60,403 bases of DNA from Oerskovia douganii (GTDB lineage Bacteria; Actinomycetota; Actinomycetes; Actinomycetales; Cellulomonadaceae), in the NCBI RefSeq assembly GCF_015142735.1, contig NZ_JACSPN010000024.1:1-60403 (forward strand), written 5' to 3'. Below, piece after piece: positions 20,370-31,894 of this stretch. The notes under the pieces were generated by a model. The model saw only the letters and a program-made list of their open reading frames with translations, did not search any database and was not told the DNA's origin. The position numbers were made by a program, and so were the translations under genes. The stretch's first letter is position 1. Every line of letters begins with the position of its first letter.

Positions 20370-23300
20370 TCACACCCCGACCTCGTCGCGCAGCCGCTGG
20401 CTGATGACGGTCGTCACGCCGTCGCCGCGCATGGTCACGCCGTACAGGGCGTCCGCGATCTCCATGGTCCGCTTCTGGTGCGTGATGACGATGAGCTGCG
20501 AGTCCTCCTGGAGCTCGCGGAAGATCTCGAGCAGGCGCCCCAGGTTGACGTCGTCGAGCGCCGCCTCGACCTCGTCCATGACGTAGAACGGGCTGGGGCG
20601 AGCCTTGAAGATCGCGACCAGGAGCGCGACCGCGGTCAGCGACCGCTCTCCCCCGGACAGCAGCGACAGCCGCTTGACCTTCTTGCCCGCGGGGCGCGCC
20701 TCGACCTCGATGCCGGTCGTGAGCATGTCCTCGGGGTTCGTCAGGACCAGGCGCCCCTCACCACCGGGGAACATGCGCTCGAACACGTGCACGAACTGCT
20801 CGGCCGTGTCGTGGTACGCCTCGGTGAAGACCTGCTCGACGCGCTCGTCGATCTCCCGGACGATCTCCAGCAGGTCGGCGCGGGACTTCTTGAGGTCGGC
20901 GAGCTGGGTCGTGAGGAACGTGTGCCGCTCCTCGAGCGCGGCGAACTCCTCGAGCGCGAGCGGGTTGACCTTCCCGAGCTGCCCCAGGGCGCGCTCGGCG
21001 GACCGCAGCCGCTTCTCCTGCGCGGAGCGCACGTAGGGCTCGGTCACGGGATCGCCGTCCTCGTCCTGGCGGACCGAGCCGTCCTCCGCGAGCACGGGCA
21101 CCGGGCGGTCGGGGCCGAACTCGTCGAGCAGCACCTCGGGGTCCAGGCCGAGCTCGGTGACGCTGCGCTCCTGGAGCTGCTCGATCCGCAGCTGCTGCTG
21201 GGTCCGGGCGACCTCGTCGCGGTGCGCGACGTCGGTCAGCTCGCGGAGCTGTCCGGCGAGCGCGTCGACCTCGGCGCGTCGGGCCGTCACGGCGGCGTCG
21301 AGCTCGCCCCGGGCCGCCTCCGCGGCCTCCCGCTCGTCCCGGGCCCGCGCGAGGGAGCGGTCGATCGCCGTCAGGGCCACCTGCGCCCCGTCGCGCACGG
21401 CCTCTGCCCGCGCGGCCTGTCGAACCCGTGCGGCCTCCCGGGCGGCGGCACGCTCGCGAGCCGCCCGCTCGGTCGCGGCAGCGCGGGCGAGGGACTGCGC
21501 CCGCCCCGTCAGGGCGCGCGCCCGTTCCTCGCTCGTGCGCAGCGCGAGGCGCGCCTCGGTCTCGGCGGCCCGGGCCCCGGTCGCCAGGGCGTTCGCCTCG
21601 TCGCGCGCTGCCGTGGCGGCCGCGACCGACTCCTCGGTCTGCTCGGGCGCTGCCTCGGCCTCGTCGTGCCGCGCGACCAGGGCCTCGAGCTCGGCCTGCT
21701 CGGCCACGAGCGTGGCCTGCGCCTTCTCGAGGTTCGCCCGGACCCGGGCGGACTCGGCCGCGGCCGCGCGCGCAGTGGCGCCCAGGTGCCCGAGCTGCTC
21801 CGCGACGGCCGCGAGCGCGGCGTCGGACTCGTTGAGCCGATCCAGCGTCGCGTCGTAGCGCTGCTGCGCCTCGTCTGCCTCCTCGAGCGCCCCGACCAGG
21901 GCGAAGCGCGTGCGCTCCCCCCGGGCGACCGCGTCGTCCCGCGCCGTCTGGGCCTCCTCGAGCGCCGACTGCAGGTGCAGGACGCTCGGCGCGGTCGCCG
22001 ACCCGCCCCACGCACCGTGCGCCGAGAGCAGGTCGCCACCCCGGGTCACGGCCGTGACCTCGGGAGACGCCGTGACCAGGGCACGCGCCTGCGCGAGGTC
22101 CTCGACCACGACCACGCCGTCGAGCAGGAGCTCGACCGCCGAGGCGACGGACCGCGCGGGCGTGACGACCGACGTGGCCCACGCTGCGCCGTCGGGCAGG
22201 ACGGCGGGCCGGGCCGCACGCGCGGCGCTCGCCCTGTCCTCGACGGGCGCTCCCCCGCCGACCACGAGGCTCGCCCGTCCCGCGTCCTCCTGACGCAGGT
22301 GGCGCACCGCGTCGACCGCGGCCTCGAGGCTCTCGACCGCGACCGCGTCGGCAGCGGGGCCCAGGGCTGCGGCGATCGCGTCCTCGTACCCCGTGTCGAT
22401 GCCGAGCAGCGCCGCGAGCGAGCCCAGCGTCCCCACCTGGTCCGCGGCCAGCAGGGTTCCCGCGCCGTCCTTGCGGACCAGGCTCATCTCGAGGGCCTCG
22501 ACGCGTGCGCTCCACGTCGCCCGCTCGCGGTCGGCGGTCTGCTCGTCGGCACGCAGCCGGGACACCACGGCCGCGGTCCGCTCGACGGCGTCGGCCGCCT
22601 CCTCGTGCTCGGCGTCGAGGCCCTCCTCGCCCTCCTCGACGCCCACGACCTGGGTCTCGAGGCTCGCGAACTCGACGTTGGCCTGGTTCCCGCGCCGCTC
22701 GGTCTCCGCGAGCGACTCCCGCAGGCGCCCGATCTCGGCCTCGGTCGCCTCGACGCGCGAGCGCCGGGCCGCGACCTGGCCCGCCAGCCGTGCGAGCCCC
22801 TCGCGGCGGTCCGCCGCCCCGCGCAGCAACGTCGCGAGCGCACGCTCCGCGGCCTGGGCCTGGCCCTCGACCGCGGTCCGCTCCGACACGGCGCCCTCGA
22901 GCGTCGCGCGCGCGACCGCCACCTCCGACTCGAGCTCCTGCTCGGCGGCGCGCGCCCGCGCCGCCTGCGCGTCGAGGTCGTTCGGGTCCTGCCCGCGCTG
23001 CACCGTCTCCGGACGGCCCAGCAGGCGCAGCCGCTCGGCCGCGAGCGTCCGGGTCCCGGTCAGGCGCTCCTGGAGCGACGACAACCGGTACCAGACGTCG
23101 CTCGCCTGGGCCAGCGCCGGGGCGGCCTCGGCGGCCTGCGCCTCCAACGACCCCAGCGCCTCGCGCGCCGCCGCGAGCGAGCGCTCGACCTCGGCCTGCC
23201 GCGCGCGCAGCGCCGACTCGTCCGCGATCTCCTGCTCGAGCGTCGCCGTGAGCTGGGCCAGGTCGTCCGCGAGCAGGCGCGCCCGCGCGTCGCGCAGGTC

Positions 23301-23960
23301 ACGCTGGACCACCTGTGCCTTGCGCGCGATCTGCGCCTGCCGTCCGAGCGGGCCGAGCTGGCGCCGGATCTCGGCCGTCAGGTCCCCGAGCCGCGTCAGG
23401 TTCGCCTGCATCGCGTCCAGCTTGCGCAGCGCCTTCTCCTTGCGCTTGCGGTGCTTGAGGACGCCCGCGGCCTCCTCGATGAAGCCGCGCCGCTCCTCGG
23501 GCGTCGCCCGCAGCACCGCGTCGAGCTGCCCCTGCCCCACGATCACGTGCATCTCGCGCCCGATGCCCGAGTCCGACAGCAGCTCCTGGATGTCCAGGAG
23601 GCGGCACGACGACCCGTTGATCGCGTACTCCGACCCGCCGTTGCGGAACAGGGTGCGGGAGATCGTCACCTCGGAGTAGTCGATCGGCAGGGCGCCGTCC
23701 GTGTTGTCGATCGTCAGCGACACCTCGGCGCGGCCCAGCGGCGGACGCCCCGCGGTGCCCGCGAAGATGACGTCCTCCATCTTGCCGCCGCGCAGGGACT
23801 TGGCCCCCTGCTCGCCCATGACCCAGGACAGGGCGTCGACCACGTTCGACTTGCCCGAGCCGTTCGGCCCGACGACGCACGTCACCCCGGGCTCGAAGCG
23901 CAGGGTCGTCGCCGACGCGAACGACTTGAACCCGCGAAGGGTCAGGGTCTTGAGGTGCAC
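20370..23960 (-). CDS. smc: Chromosome segregation protein SMC
   Basis: ATPase of the condensin complex (with ScpA and ScpB) that compacts and separates chromosomes. The 1196-residue protein has all SMC parts: Walker A GPNGSGKSNVVDALSWVMGE near residue 32, a long coiled coil rich in Ala/Glu/Arg, the hinge from about 505 to 650 (LGSLAALLGIDTGYEDAIAA, VVVEDLAQARALV), a second coiled coil, and the ATPase signature LSLLSGGERSLTAVALL with Walker B FYVMDEVEAALDDVNL near 1100-1130. It starts with ATG at 23960. The heptad-rich arms make long antisense reading frames, which are not genes. Confidence 0.97.
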   Translation of the reverse strand: MHLKTLTLRGFKSFASATTLRFEPGVTCVVGPNGSGKSNVVDALSWVMGEQGAKSLRGGKMEDVIFAGTAGRPPLGRAEVSLTIDNTDGALPIDYSEVTISRTLFRNGGSEYAINGSSCRLLDIQELLSDSGIGREMHVIVGQGQLDAVLRATPEERRGFIEEAAGVLKHRKRKEKALRKLDAMQANLTRLGDLTAEIRRQLGPLGRQAQIARKAQVVQRDLRDARARLLADDLAQLTATLEQEIADESALRARQAEVERSLAAAREALGSLEAQAAEAAPALAQASDVWYRLSSLQERLTGTRTLAAERLRLLGRPETVQRGQDPNDLDAQAARARAAEQELESEVAVARATLEGAVSERTAVEGQAQAAERALATLLRGAADRREGLARLAGQVAARRSRVEATEAEIGRLRESLAETERRGNQANVEFASLETQVVGVEEGEEGLDAEHEEAADAVERTAAVVSRLRADEQTADRERATWSARVEALEMSLVRKDGAGTLLAADQVGTLGSLAALLGIDTGYEDAIAAALGPAADAVAVESLEAAVDAVRHLRQEDAGRASLVVGGGAPVEDRASAARAARPAVLPDGAAWATSVVTPARSVASAVELLLDGVVVVEDLAQARALVTASPEVTAVTRGGDLLSAHGAWGGSATAPSVLHLQSALEEAQTARDDAVARGERTRFALVGALEEADEAQQRYDATLDRLNESDAALAAVAEQLGHLGATARAAAAESARVRANLEKAQATLVAEQAELEALVARHDEAEAAPEQTEESVAAATAARDEANALATGARAAETEARLALRTSEERARALTGRAQSLARAAATERAARERAAAREAARVRQAARAEAVRDGAQVALTAIDRSLARARDEREAAEAARGELDAAVTARRAEVDALAGQLRELTDVAHRDEVARTQQQLRIEQLQERSVTELGLDPEVLLDEFGPDRPVPVLAEDGSVRQDEDGDPVTEPYVRSAQEKRLRSAERALGQLGKVNPLALEEFAALEERHTFLTTQLADLKKSRADLLEIVREIDERVEQVFTEAYHDTAEQFVHVFERMFPGGEGRLVLTNPEDMLTTGIEVEARPAGKKVKRLSLLSGGERSLTAVALLVAIFKARPSPFYVMDEVEAALDDVNLGRLLEIFRELQEDSQLIVITHQKRTMEIADALYGVTMRGDGVTTVISQRLRDEVGV

Positions 23961-24033
23961 GGGTCAGAGCCTAGTGCGGTTTTGCGGGTGAACCGGGGAG
24001 GTGGTGGCGCAGGGACGCAGGCACGGACGACGA

Positions 24034-24068
24034 CAGGCACCCCCGGTCCCTTGGACGGGGGGTGCCTG
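24034..24068 (-). terminator. ndk terminator
   Basis: CAGGCACCCCC (24034-24044) pairs with GGGGGTGCCTG (24058-24068), with a further short inner stem, GTCC with GGAC. It lies 45 bases past the ndk stop and just before smc. Confidence 0.65.
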
Positions 24069-24112
24069 CGTGCCGCGCCGGGTGGGGCGTCAGCGGGTCG
24101 TGCGGGGGCCGC

Positions 24113-24577
24113 TCAGAGGCCCGGGAACCAGAGCGCGATCTCCCGTGCCGCGGACTCCGGGGAGTCCGAGCCGTGGACCAGGTTCTGCTGGACCTTCAGG
24201 CCCCAGTCGCGACCCAGGTCGCCGCGGATGGTGCCCGGGGCGGCGGCGGTGGGGTCGGTCGTGCCGGCGAGCGACCGGAAGCCCGGGATGACGCCCTGCC
24301 CCTCGGCGACGACCGCGAGGATCGGACCCGAGAGCATGAAGTCGACCAGGGGCTGGAAGAACGGCTTGCCCTCGTGCTCGGCGTAGTGCTCCGCGAGGAG
24401 CTCGGGGGTGGCGTCCAGGAGCTGGACGGCGGCCAGGGTGTACCCCTTGGCCTCGACGCGGCGGAGGATCTCTCCCGACAGACCGCGACGGACGCCGTCG
24501 GGCTTGACGAGGACGAGGGTGCGCTCGATGGTCTCGGAGAGCGCGTCTGCCACTGCGGGGGCTGCAACATCAGTCAT
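24113..24577 (-). CDS. ndk: Nucleoside diphosphate kinase
   Basis: Transfers the gamma-phosphate between nucleoside tri- and diphosphates through a phospho-histidine. In 154 residues it shows [36 protein letters not shown] and the active-site [22 protein letters not shown]. Residues 62-64 of the typical family are followed here by a slightly longer loop. The ATG at 24577 gives an N-terminal extension of about 18 residues ([14 protein letters not shown]). It is 23 bases downstream of the DUF4233 gene, the usual order. Confidence 0.95.
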   Translation of the reverse strand: MTDVAAPAVADALSETIERTLVLVKPDGVRRGLSGEILRRVEAKGYTLAAVQLLDATPELLAEHYAEHEGKPFFQPLVDFMLSGPILAVVAEGQGVIPGFRSLAGTTDPTAAAPGTIRGDLGRDWGLKVQQNLVHGSDSPESAAREIALWFPGL

Positions 24578-24600
24578 GCGCACGACCCTACCGGGCGCGC

Positions 24601-25107
24601 TCACATGTTCGGCGCGGTCTCCGGGTGCGCGGCGTCGTACTCCGCGCGCTCACGGTCGATCCGCCCGCCGAGGCGCAACGACACGACCCACAGCACCACG
24701 AAGATGCCTCCCACCAGGAACATCAGCGGTACGGCGAAGCCGCACGCGATGACGGGGAGCTGCACGACCGAGCCCGCGACGTACCCGCCCGGGCCCCCGA
24801 CCATGCGGCTCAGGAGGATCAGCACGACCATGAGCGTGCCGCCCACGATCCAGATCGCGGGCCCCGAGGGGACCTGCAGCCGGTCCGGCCACGCGTACGG
24901 CACGGTCCGCAGCCCGTACGCGACGAGGGTCGCGAACAGGACCAGGAAGGCCTCCAGCAGCAGCGTCGTGGACGTGAACTGGATCTTCGCGGACTTCTTG
25001 GCCTTGATGCGGGGCGGGCCCGCCGCGTCCTCGCCCGCGGGGGCGGAGGACGCGGCGGACCGGGCCTGCTCTGCCGGCTCGTCGGCCGGTTCGATGGTGG
25101 AGCTCAC
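24601..25107 (-). CDS. DUF4233 family membrane protein
   Basis: A 168-residue protein with a hydrophilic N-terminus (about 45 residues) and four hydrophobic helices ([75 protein letters not shown]). It matches the DUF4233 family, normally found directly between folC and ndk in actinobacteria; its function is unknown. Here folC is 5.3 kb away because the exporter and dha genes lie between. It starts at the ATG at 25107, five bases from the end of the exporter gene. Confidence 0.85.
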   Translation of the reverse strand: MSSTIEPADEPAEQARSAASSAPAGEDAAGPPRIKAKKSAKIQFTSTTLLLEAFLVLFATLVAYGLRTVPYAWPDRLQVPSGPAIWIVGGTLMVVLILLSRMVGGPGGYVAGSVVQLPVIACGFAVPLMFLVGGIFVVLWVVSLRLGGRIDRERAEYDAAHPETAPNM

Positions 25108-25112
25108 GCCGG

Positions 25113-27594
<2,482 letters not shown>

Positions 27595-27599
27595 AGCAC

Positions 27600-27627
27600 G
27601 CAACTTTACGCGTCGTGCAACTTTGCA
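27600..27627 (-). promoter_or_regulatory. Candidate TetR operator
   Basis: Two copies of GCAACTTT (27600-27607 and 27617-27624) lie 17 bases apart just upstream of the TetR start codon. The second is inside a perfect inverted repeat TGCAA-CT-TTGCA (27616-27627), and the first has a partial version of it. This A/T-richer patch is a natural autorepression site. Confidence 0.4.
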
Positions 27628-27731
27628 GGCAATGCAGTCTTCGCGTGACACGTGTCACGCACTCGGCGCGGCACGCGCCGACGGCGGGGTCCGATGGCGG
27701 GGTCCGGCGGCGCCGTCCGGGCCGCGGCCCC

Positions 27732-28499
27732 TCAGACCTCTCCGAAGCCCTCCTCGACCGCGGCGACCGCCGCGTCCCTGGCCTCGTCCGCCTGCGGCCC
27801 CTCGGCCGCGACCACGAGCTCGCGGCCTCCGGTCGCACCGAGCTTCATCAGCTCGAGCACGCTCGCCGCGTTGACCCCGTTGACCGTGACCTTCGCGTCG
27901 TACCCCGCGACGAGGCGCGCGAGGATCGCCGCAGGGCGGGCGTGCAGGCCGAGCGGGTTGCGCAGCGTGACCGCGCGCGGGGCCCCGGGCGAGTCGTCCT
28001 CGATCCCCGCGGCACCGGCGAGCTGGTCGGCCGGTCCCGGGGCGGGGACGAACTCGCCCCCTCCCCCCGGGGCCCCCGCGCTCTGCGCGAACGTGCCGCC
28101 CGCGGCCTCGGCCGACGCGAGCACCTCCGCGAGGGAACCGCCGCCGTGGGCCGTGACCGCGGCGGCGACGGCCCCCTCGACGAACGGGGCGTCCGCGAGG
28201 ACCACCCGGCCGTCGAGCGAGTCGTCCAGCTCGATGACGGACTCTATCGTCATGACCGCCGACCCCAGGTCGGCGAGCACGACGACCCCGTCGGTGCCGA
28301 CGAGCCCTTCCTCGACCGCGGCGGACACCACGTCGTAGCTCGTGCCCAGGCTGCCGTCGTCCGTCCCGCCCGCGGGCAGGAGGAGGACCCCGGGCGCCAT
28401 CTGGGCGGCGAGCTCGGCGACCCCTTGCGCGAGGCGGGCCGAGTGGGACACGAGCACCAGGGCGATCCGCGCGCGGTCGCCGACCTGTGGGGTAGTCAT
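27732..28499 (-). CDS. dhaM: Dihydroxyacetone kinase phosphotransfer subunit DhaM (EIIA-HPr)
   Basis: Passes phosphate from PEP to DhaL-bound ADP in PTS-type dihydroxyacetone phosphorylation. Of 255 residues, 1-135 are the EIIA-mannose-like domain, with the phospho-His in LVLVSHSARLAQGVAELA and GGTDDGSLGTSYDVV. A Gly/Pro linker (about 140-165) leads to an HPr domain from about 170, with the phospho-His in NPLGLHARPAAILARLV. There is no EI-like domain, unlike Escherichia coli DhaM, so general EI must supply phosphate. It starts seven bases after dhaL. Confidence 0.92.
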   Translation of the reverse strand: MTTPQVGDRARIALVLVSHSARLAQGVAELAAQMAPGVLLLPAGGTDDGSLGTSYDVVSAAVEEGLVGTDGVVVLADLGSAVMTIESVIELDDSLDGRVVLADAPFVEGAVAAAVTAHGGGSLAEVLASAEAAGGTFAQSAGAPGGGGEFVPAPGPADQLAGAAGIEDDSPGAPRAVTLRNPLGLHARPAAILARLVAGYDAKVTVNGVNAASVLELMKLGATGGRELVVAAEGPQADEARDAAVAAVEEGFGEV

Positions 28500-28506
28500 C
28501 GAGCCA

Positions 28507-29151
28507 TCATTCACCGGGAGCGGTGGCCGCCGCGACCGCGGCCCGCAGGACCACGACCGTCGACGTCGCACCAGGGTCCTGGTGACCGATGCTGCGCTCG
28601 CCCAGGTAGCTCGCGCGCCCCTTGGTCGCGAGCATGGGGATCGTCGCGCGGGCCCCCTCCTCGGCGGCGGCGAGGGCCGCTTCGAGGACCCCCTCCGGCG
28701 AGGCCCCGGCGTCGGCCGCCGCGACGGCCGCGTCGACGGCCGGCTGCCAGGCGTCGACCATGGTCTTCTCGCCGGGCACGGCCTTGCCCCGCGCGGTGAT
28801 CCCCTCGAGCGCGCCCTCGAGCAGCGCGACGACGGCCGACGAGTCGAGCTCGGCGAGACCCGTCACCTTGGCCGCCCGCAGGAACGCGGTGCCGTAGAGG
28901 GGGCCGGACGCGCCCCCCACCGAGGACATGAGCGTCGTGGCGACGAGCTTGAGCACGTCACCGATCTGTGCGGGCTGCTGCTCCAGCCCGTCGAGCTTCG
29001 CGACGACCGCCTGGAAGCCACGGTTCAGGTTCTCGCCGTGGTCACCGTCGCCGATCTGGCGGTCCAGCTCGGTGAGCTCGTCCCTCGACGACACGACCAT
29101 CTCCGCGGTGTCCCGCATCCAGCGCACAGCCCACGCAACGTCCAGCGTCAT
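28507..29151 (-). CDS. dhaL: Dihydroxyacetone kinase ADP-binding subunit DhaL
   Basis: Carries the ADP that DhaM re-phosphorylates, and transfers phosphate to substrate in DhaK. The 214-residue all-helical protein has the Mg-nucleotide motif ELDRQIGDGDHGENLNRGF and GGASGPLYGTAFLRAA, then ATKGRASYLGERSIGHQDPGATS. The ATG at 29151 (MTLDVAW) has AGGG upstream. An in-frame ATG five residues earlier lacks support. It lies between dhaK and dhaM in one operon. Confidence 0.93.
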   Translation of the reverse strand: MTLDVAWAVRWMRDTAEMVVSSRDELTELDRQIGDGDHGENLNRGFQAVVAKLDGLEQQPAQIGDVLKLVATTLMSSVGGASGPLYGTAFLRAAKVTGLAELDSSAVVALLEGALEGITARGKAVPGEKTMVDAWQPAVDAAVAAADAGASPEGVLEAALAAAEEGARATIPMLATKGRASYLGERSIGHQDPGATSTVVVLRAAVAAATAPGE

Positions 29152-29236
29152 CAATCGCCCTTTCACTACTGTCCCGGGGCGGCTCGCGAGAACCGCCGGC
29201 GGGGCGCCGTCCCCCGGCTCTCGGGAGCGGCCGGAG

Positions 29237-30232
29237 TCACCACCTCAGAGCGGCGGTGTGCACGGGCGCGTCCCAGAGCGCGGTCAGCTCGTCGTCCAGC
29301 CGGAGCACGGTGACCGAGGCCCCCTGCATCTCCAACGAGGTGACGTAGTTGCCCACGAGCGAGCGGGTGACCGCCACGCCGCGCGCCTCGAGCAGCCTCC
29401 GTGCCTGACGATAGACGACGTAGAGCTCGGACTGGGGCGTACCGCCCATACCGTTAACGAACAGCAACACTCGCTCCCCGCCCTCGAGCCTCAGGTCCTC
29501 GGCCACGGCGTCGACGAGCATGCCCGTGATCTCGTCCGCGGCCGCGAGCGGGATGCGGTGCCGTCCTGGTTCGCCGTGGATCCCGATCCCGATCTCGATC
29601 TCGTCGTCGCCGAGGTCGAAGCTGGGCTTGCCGACGTGCGGCACGGTGCACGCGCTGAGCGCGACGCCCATGGACCGGACGTTGGCGACCACCCGGCCGG
29701 CGATCTCGGTGACCTTGCCGAGGTCGTCCCCCCGGTCTGCGGCGGCCCCGGCGATCTTCTCGACCGCGACGGTCCCGGCCACGCCGCGGCGGCCCGCGGT
29801 GTAGAGCGAGTCCTCGACCGCGACGTCGTCGTTGATGAGGATGCTCGCGGCCTGCGTGCCCTCGGCCTCGACGAGCTCGAGCGCGGTCTCGAAGTTGAGC
29901 ACGTCCCCCGTGTAGTTCTTGACGATCGCGAGCACGCCCGCGCCCGAGTCGGCGCCGAGGATCGCGGGCACGATCTGGTCCGGCGTGGGCGAGGTGAACA
30001 CCGCCCCGGGCACCGCGGCGTCGAGCATGCCAGCCCCGACGAAGCCCGCGTGCAGCGGCTCGTGCCCGGCGCCGCCCCCGCTGACGAGCCCGACCTTCCC
30101 GGGGACGGCCCCGCCCGCGCGCGAGACGTACAGCGGCGCGCGGTGGACCTCGACCAGGTCCGCGTGAGCCAGCTCGAACCCGTCGAGCGACTCCGTGACC
30201 GCGTCCTGCGGGTCGTTGAGCAGCTTCTTCAT
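29237..30232 (-). CDS. dhaK: Dihydroxyacetone kinase substrate-binding subunit DhaK
   Basis: Binds dihydroxyacetone covalently through a histidine. The 331-residue protein begins MKKLLNDPQDAVTESLDGF and has GLVSGGGAGHEPLHAGFVG, GVLAIVKNYTGDVLNFE and the hemiaminal His in IGIGIHGEPGRHRI. It is the first gene of dhaK-dhaL-dhaM, all on the minus strand. The ATG at 30232 is clear. The gene set matches PTS-dependent, not ATP-dependent, kinases. A 17-base palindrome lies 40 bases upstream. Confidence 0.94.
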   Translation of the reverse strand: MKKLLNDPQDAVTESLDGFELAHADLVEVHRAPLYVSRAGGAVPGKVGLVSGGGAGHEPLHAGFVGAGMLDAAVPGAVFTSPTPDQIVPAILGADSGAGVLAIVKNYTGDVLNFETALELVEAEGTQAASILINDDVAVEDSLYTAGRRGVAGTVAVEKIAGAAADRGDDLGKVTEIAGRVVANVRSMGVALSACTVPHVGKPSFDLGDDEIEIGIGIHGEPGRHRIPLAAADEITGMLVDAVAEDLRLEGGERVLLFVNGMGGTPQSELYVVYRQARRLLEARGVAVTRSLVGNYVTSLEMQGASVTVLRLDDELTALWDAPVHTAALRW

Positions 30233-30271
30233 GGCGCATCCCTCCGTCGGACTGCTGCGGCACCGGGCGGC

Positions 30272-30288
30272 CGCGTGCACTGCACGCG
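30272..30288 (-). promoter_or_regulatory. 17-base palindrome upstream of dhaK
   Basis: CGCGTGCA-C-TGCACGCG is a perfect inverted repeat with 8-base arms, 40 bases before the dhaK start. It is in the position of an operator for a dimeric regulator of the dha operon. No regulator gene for it is adjacent except the distal TetR. Confidence 0.45.
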
Positions 30289-30391
30289 CGCCGGTGGCTC
30301 GTGCCCCGGCGCCCGTCCCCCCATCAAACACCCGCGCGCGCCCCCCGGCACGCAGGGAGCGCCCGGTCCGGGCGCGCGGCACCGGATGCCG

Positions 30392-30431
30392 ACGGCGCGG
30401 GGCACCTCCCGGAGGAGGCGCCCCGCGCCGT
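30392..30431 (-). terminator. folC terminator
   Basis: ACGGCGCGGGGC (30392-30403) pairs perfectly with GCCCCGCGCCGT (30420-30431), with further inner pairing, 15 bases past the folC stop. It separates the ileS-folC unit from dhaK. Confidence 0.75.
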
Positions 30432-30445
30432 GGTCGCCCGACGCG

Positions 30446-31894
30446 TCAGCCGCGTCCGAGCAGGATCCGCACGTCGGCCGCCGTGATGACCGACCCGGTC
30501 ACGAGGACGCCCGTCCCGACGCCGACGCCGACGCTGTCGTCGCGCTCGGCCAGGTCGACCGCGATGGCGAGCGCCTCGTCGAGCCGCTCGGCCGTGTGGA
30601 CCCGGTCCTCACCGAAGACCTCCGTCGCGACCTCCGCGAGGTCCGTCACGTCGGCCGAGCGCTCGGCGCTGTTGCGCGTGATGACGACCTCGGCAAGGAC
30701 GGGCTCGAGCACCGAGAGGATCTGCTCGGAGTCCTTGTCGCCCATGATCGCGACGACCCCGATGAGGTGCTCGAACTCGAACGCCTCGTCGAGCGCCGCG
30801 ACGAGGGCCTCGGCACCCGCCGGGTTGTGGGCCGCGTCGACGATCACGGTCGGGCTGGACCGCAGGACCTCGAGGCGCCCCGGCGAGGACACGTCGCCGA
30901 ACGCGGCCTCGACGACCCCGCCGTCGAGCGCGCGCCCGCCGGACAGCAGGGCCTCGGTCGCCGACAGCGCGAGCAGGGCGTTGTGCGCCTGGTGCTCGCC
31001 GATCATGGGCAGGAAGATCTGCGTGTACAGGCCTGCGGGGGTGCGCAGGTCGACGACCTGTCCCCCGACCGCCGGCGTCCGCCCGGCGACCGCGATGTCC
31101 TGGCCCTCGCGCAGGACGCGGGCGTCCTTGGCGGCGGCCGCCTCGATCACGATCGCCTCGGCCACGTCGCTCTGCTCGGCGAGCACCACGACGGCGTCCT
31201 GCTTGACGATGCCGGCCTTCTCGGTCGCGATCTCCTCGATCGTGTGCCCGAGCCAGCGCGTGTGGTCGATCGAGATGGGCGTCACGATCGCGACGTCGCC
31301 GTCCACGACGTTGGTCGAGTCCCAGCCGCCACCCATGCCGACCTCGACGATCGCGACGTCCACGGGGGCGTCGGCGAACGCGGCGAAGGCCATGACGGTG
31401 AGCACCTCGAAGAAGCTCAGCCGGGGACCGCCGGCCTCCTCGGACTCGCGGTCGGCGACGCCGATGTACGGCGCGACGTCCTCCCAGATCTCGACGAAGC
31501 GCGCGGGGCTCACGGGCTCCCCGTCGATCGCGATGCGCTCGGTGACCGACGTCAGGTGCGGGCTCGTGAAGCGTCCGGTGCGCAGGCCGTGCTCGCGCAC
31601 GAGGCGCTCGACCATGCGGGACGTCGACGTCTTGCCGTTGGTCCCGGTGATGTGGACCGTGCGGTAGGCCTTCTGCGGGTCGCCGAGGAGCTCGAGGACC
31701 CGCTCGACCCGCGCGAGCGTCGGGTCGATGTCGTGCTCGGGGGCCCGGTCCATGATGTGCGCGTACACCGTGGTCAGGTCCTCGAGCGCGGCGGCCTCCT
31801 CGGCCGTGCGCTGGTGCGCAGCACCTCCGGGACGCCGCGCGTCCTTGTCGCCCGGGCGCTCGCCGGCGCCACGGCCGACGCGGATGCCGCTCAT
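30446..31894 (-). CDS. folC: Folylpolyglutamate synthase / dihydrofolate synthase
   Basis: Adds glutamate to folates and probably makes dihydrofolate. The 482-residue Mur-ligase-type protein has the P-loop [51 protein letters not shown]-like [21 protein letters not shown] and [16 protein letters not shown]. The first 35 residues are an Arg/Gly-rich extension; an internal start is possible. It overlaps the ileS stop by 4 bases (ATGA), so ileS-folC is one operon. Confidence 0.94.
   Translation of the reverse strand: MSGIRVGRGAGERPGDKDARRPGGAAHQRTAEEAAALEDLTTVYAHIMDRAPEHDIDPTLARVERVLELLGDPQKAYRTVHITGTNGKTSTSRMVERLVREHGLRTGRFTSPHLTSVTERIAIDGEPVSPARFVEIWEDVAPYIGVADRESEEAGGPRLSFFEVLTVMAFAAFADAPVDVAIVEVGMGGGWDSTNVVDGDVAIVTPISIDHTRWLGHTIEEIATEKAGIVKQDAVVVLAEQSDVAEAIVIEAAAAKDARVLREGQDIAVAGRTPAVGGQVVDLRTPAGLYTQIFLPMIGEHQAHNALLALSATEALLSGGRALDGGVVEAAFGDVSSPGRLEVLRSSPTVIVDAAHNPAGAEALVAALDEAFEFEHLIGVVAIMGDKDSEQILSVLEPVLAEVVITRNSAERSADVTDLAEVATEVFGEDRVHTAERLDEALAIAVDLAERDDSVGVGVGTGVLVTGSVITAADVRILLGRG

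Noticed and set aside
20478-24386. A 1302-codon open frame antisense to smc
   Set aside because: It is rich in Arg, Gly, Leu and Gln with no domain, lacks a ribosome-binding site, and is explained by high-GC codon bias opposite the coiled-coil gene.
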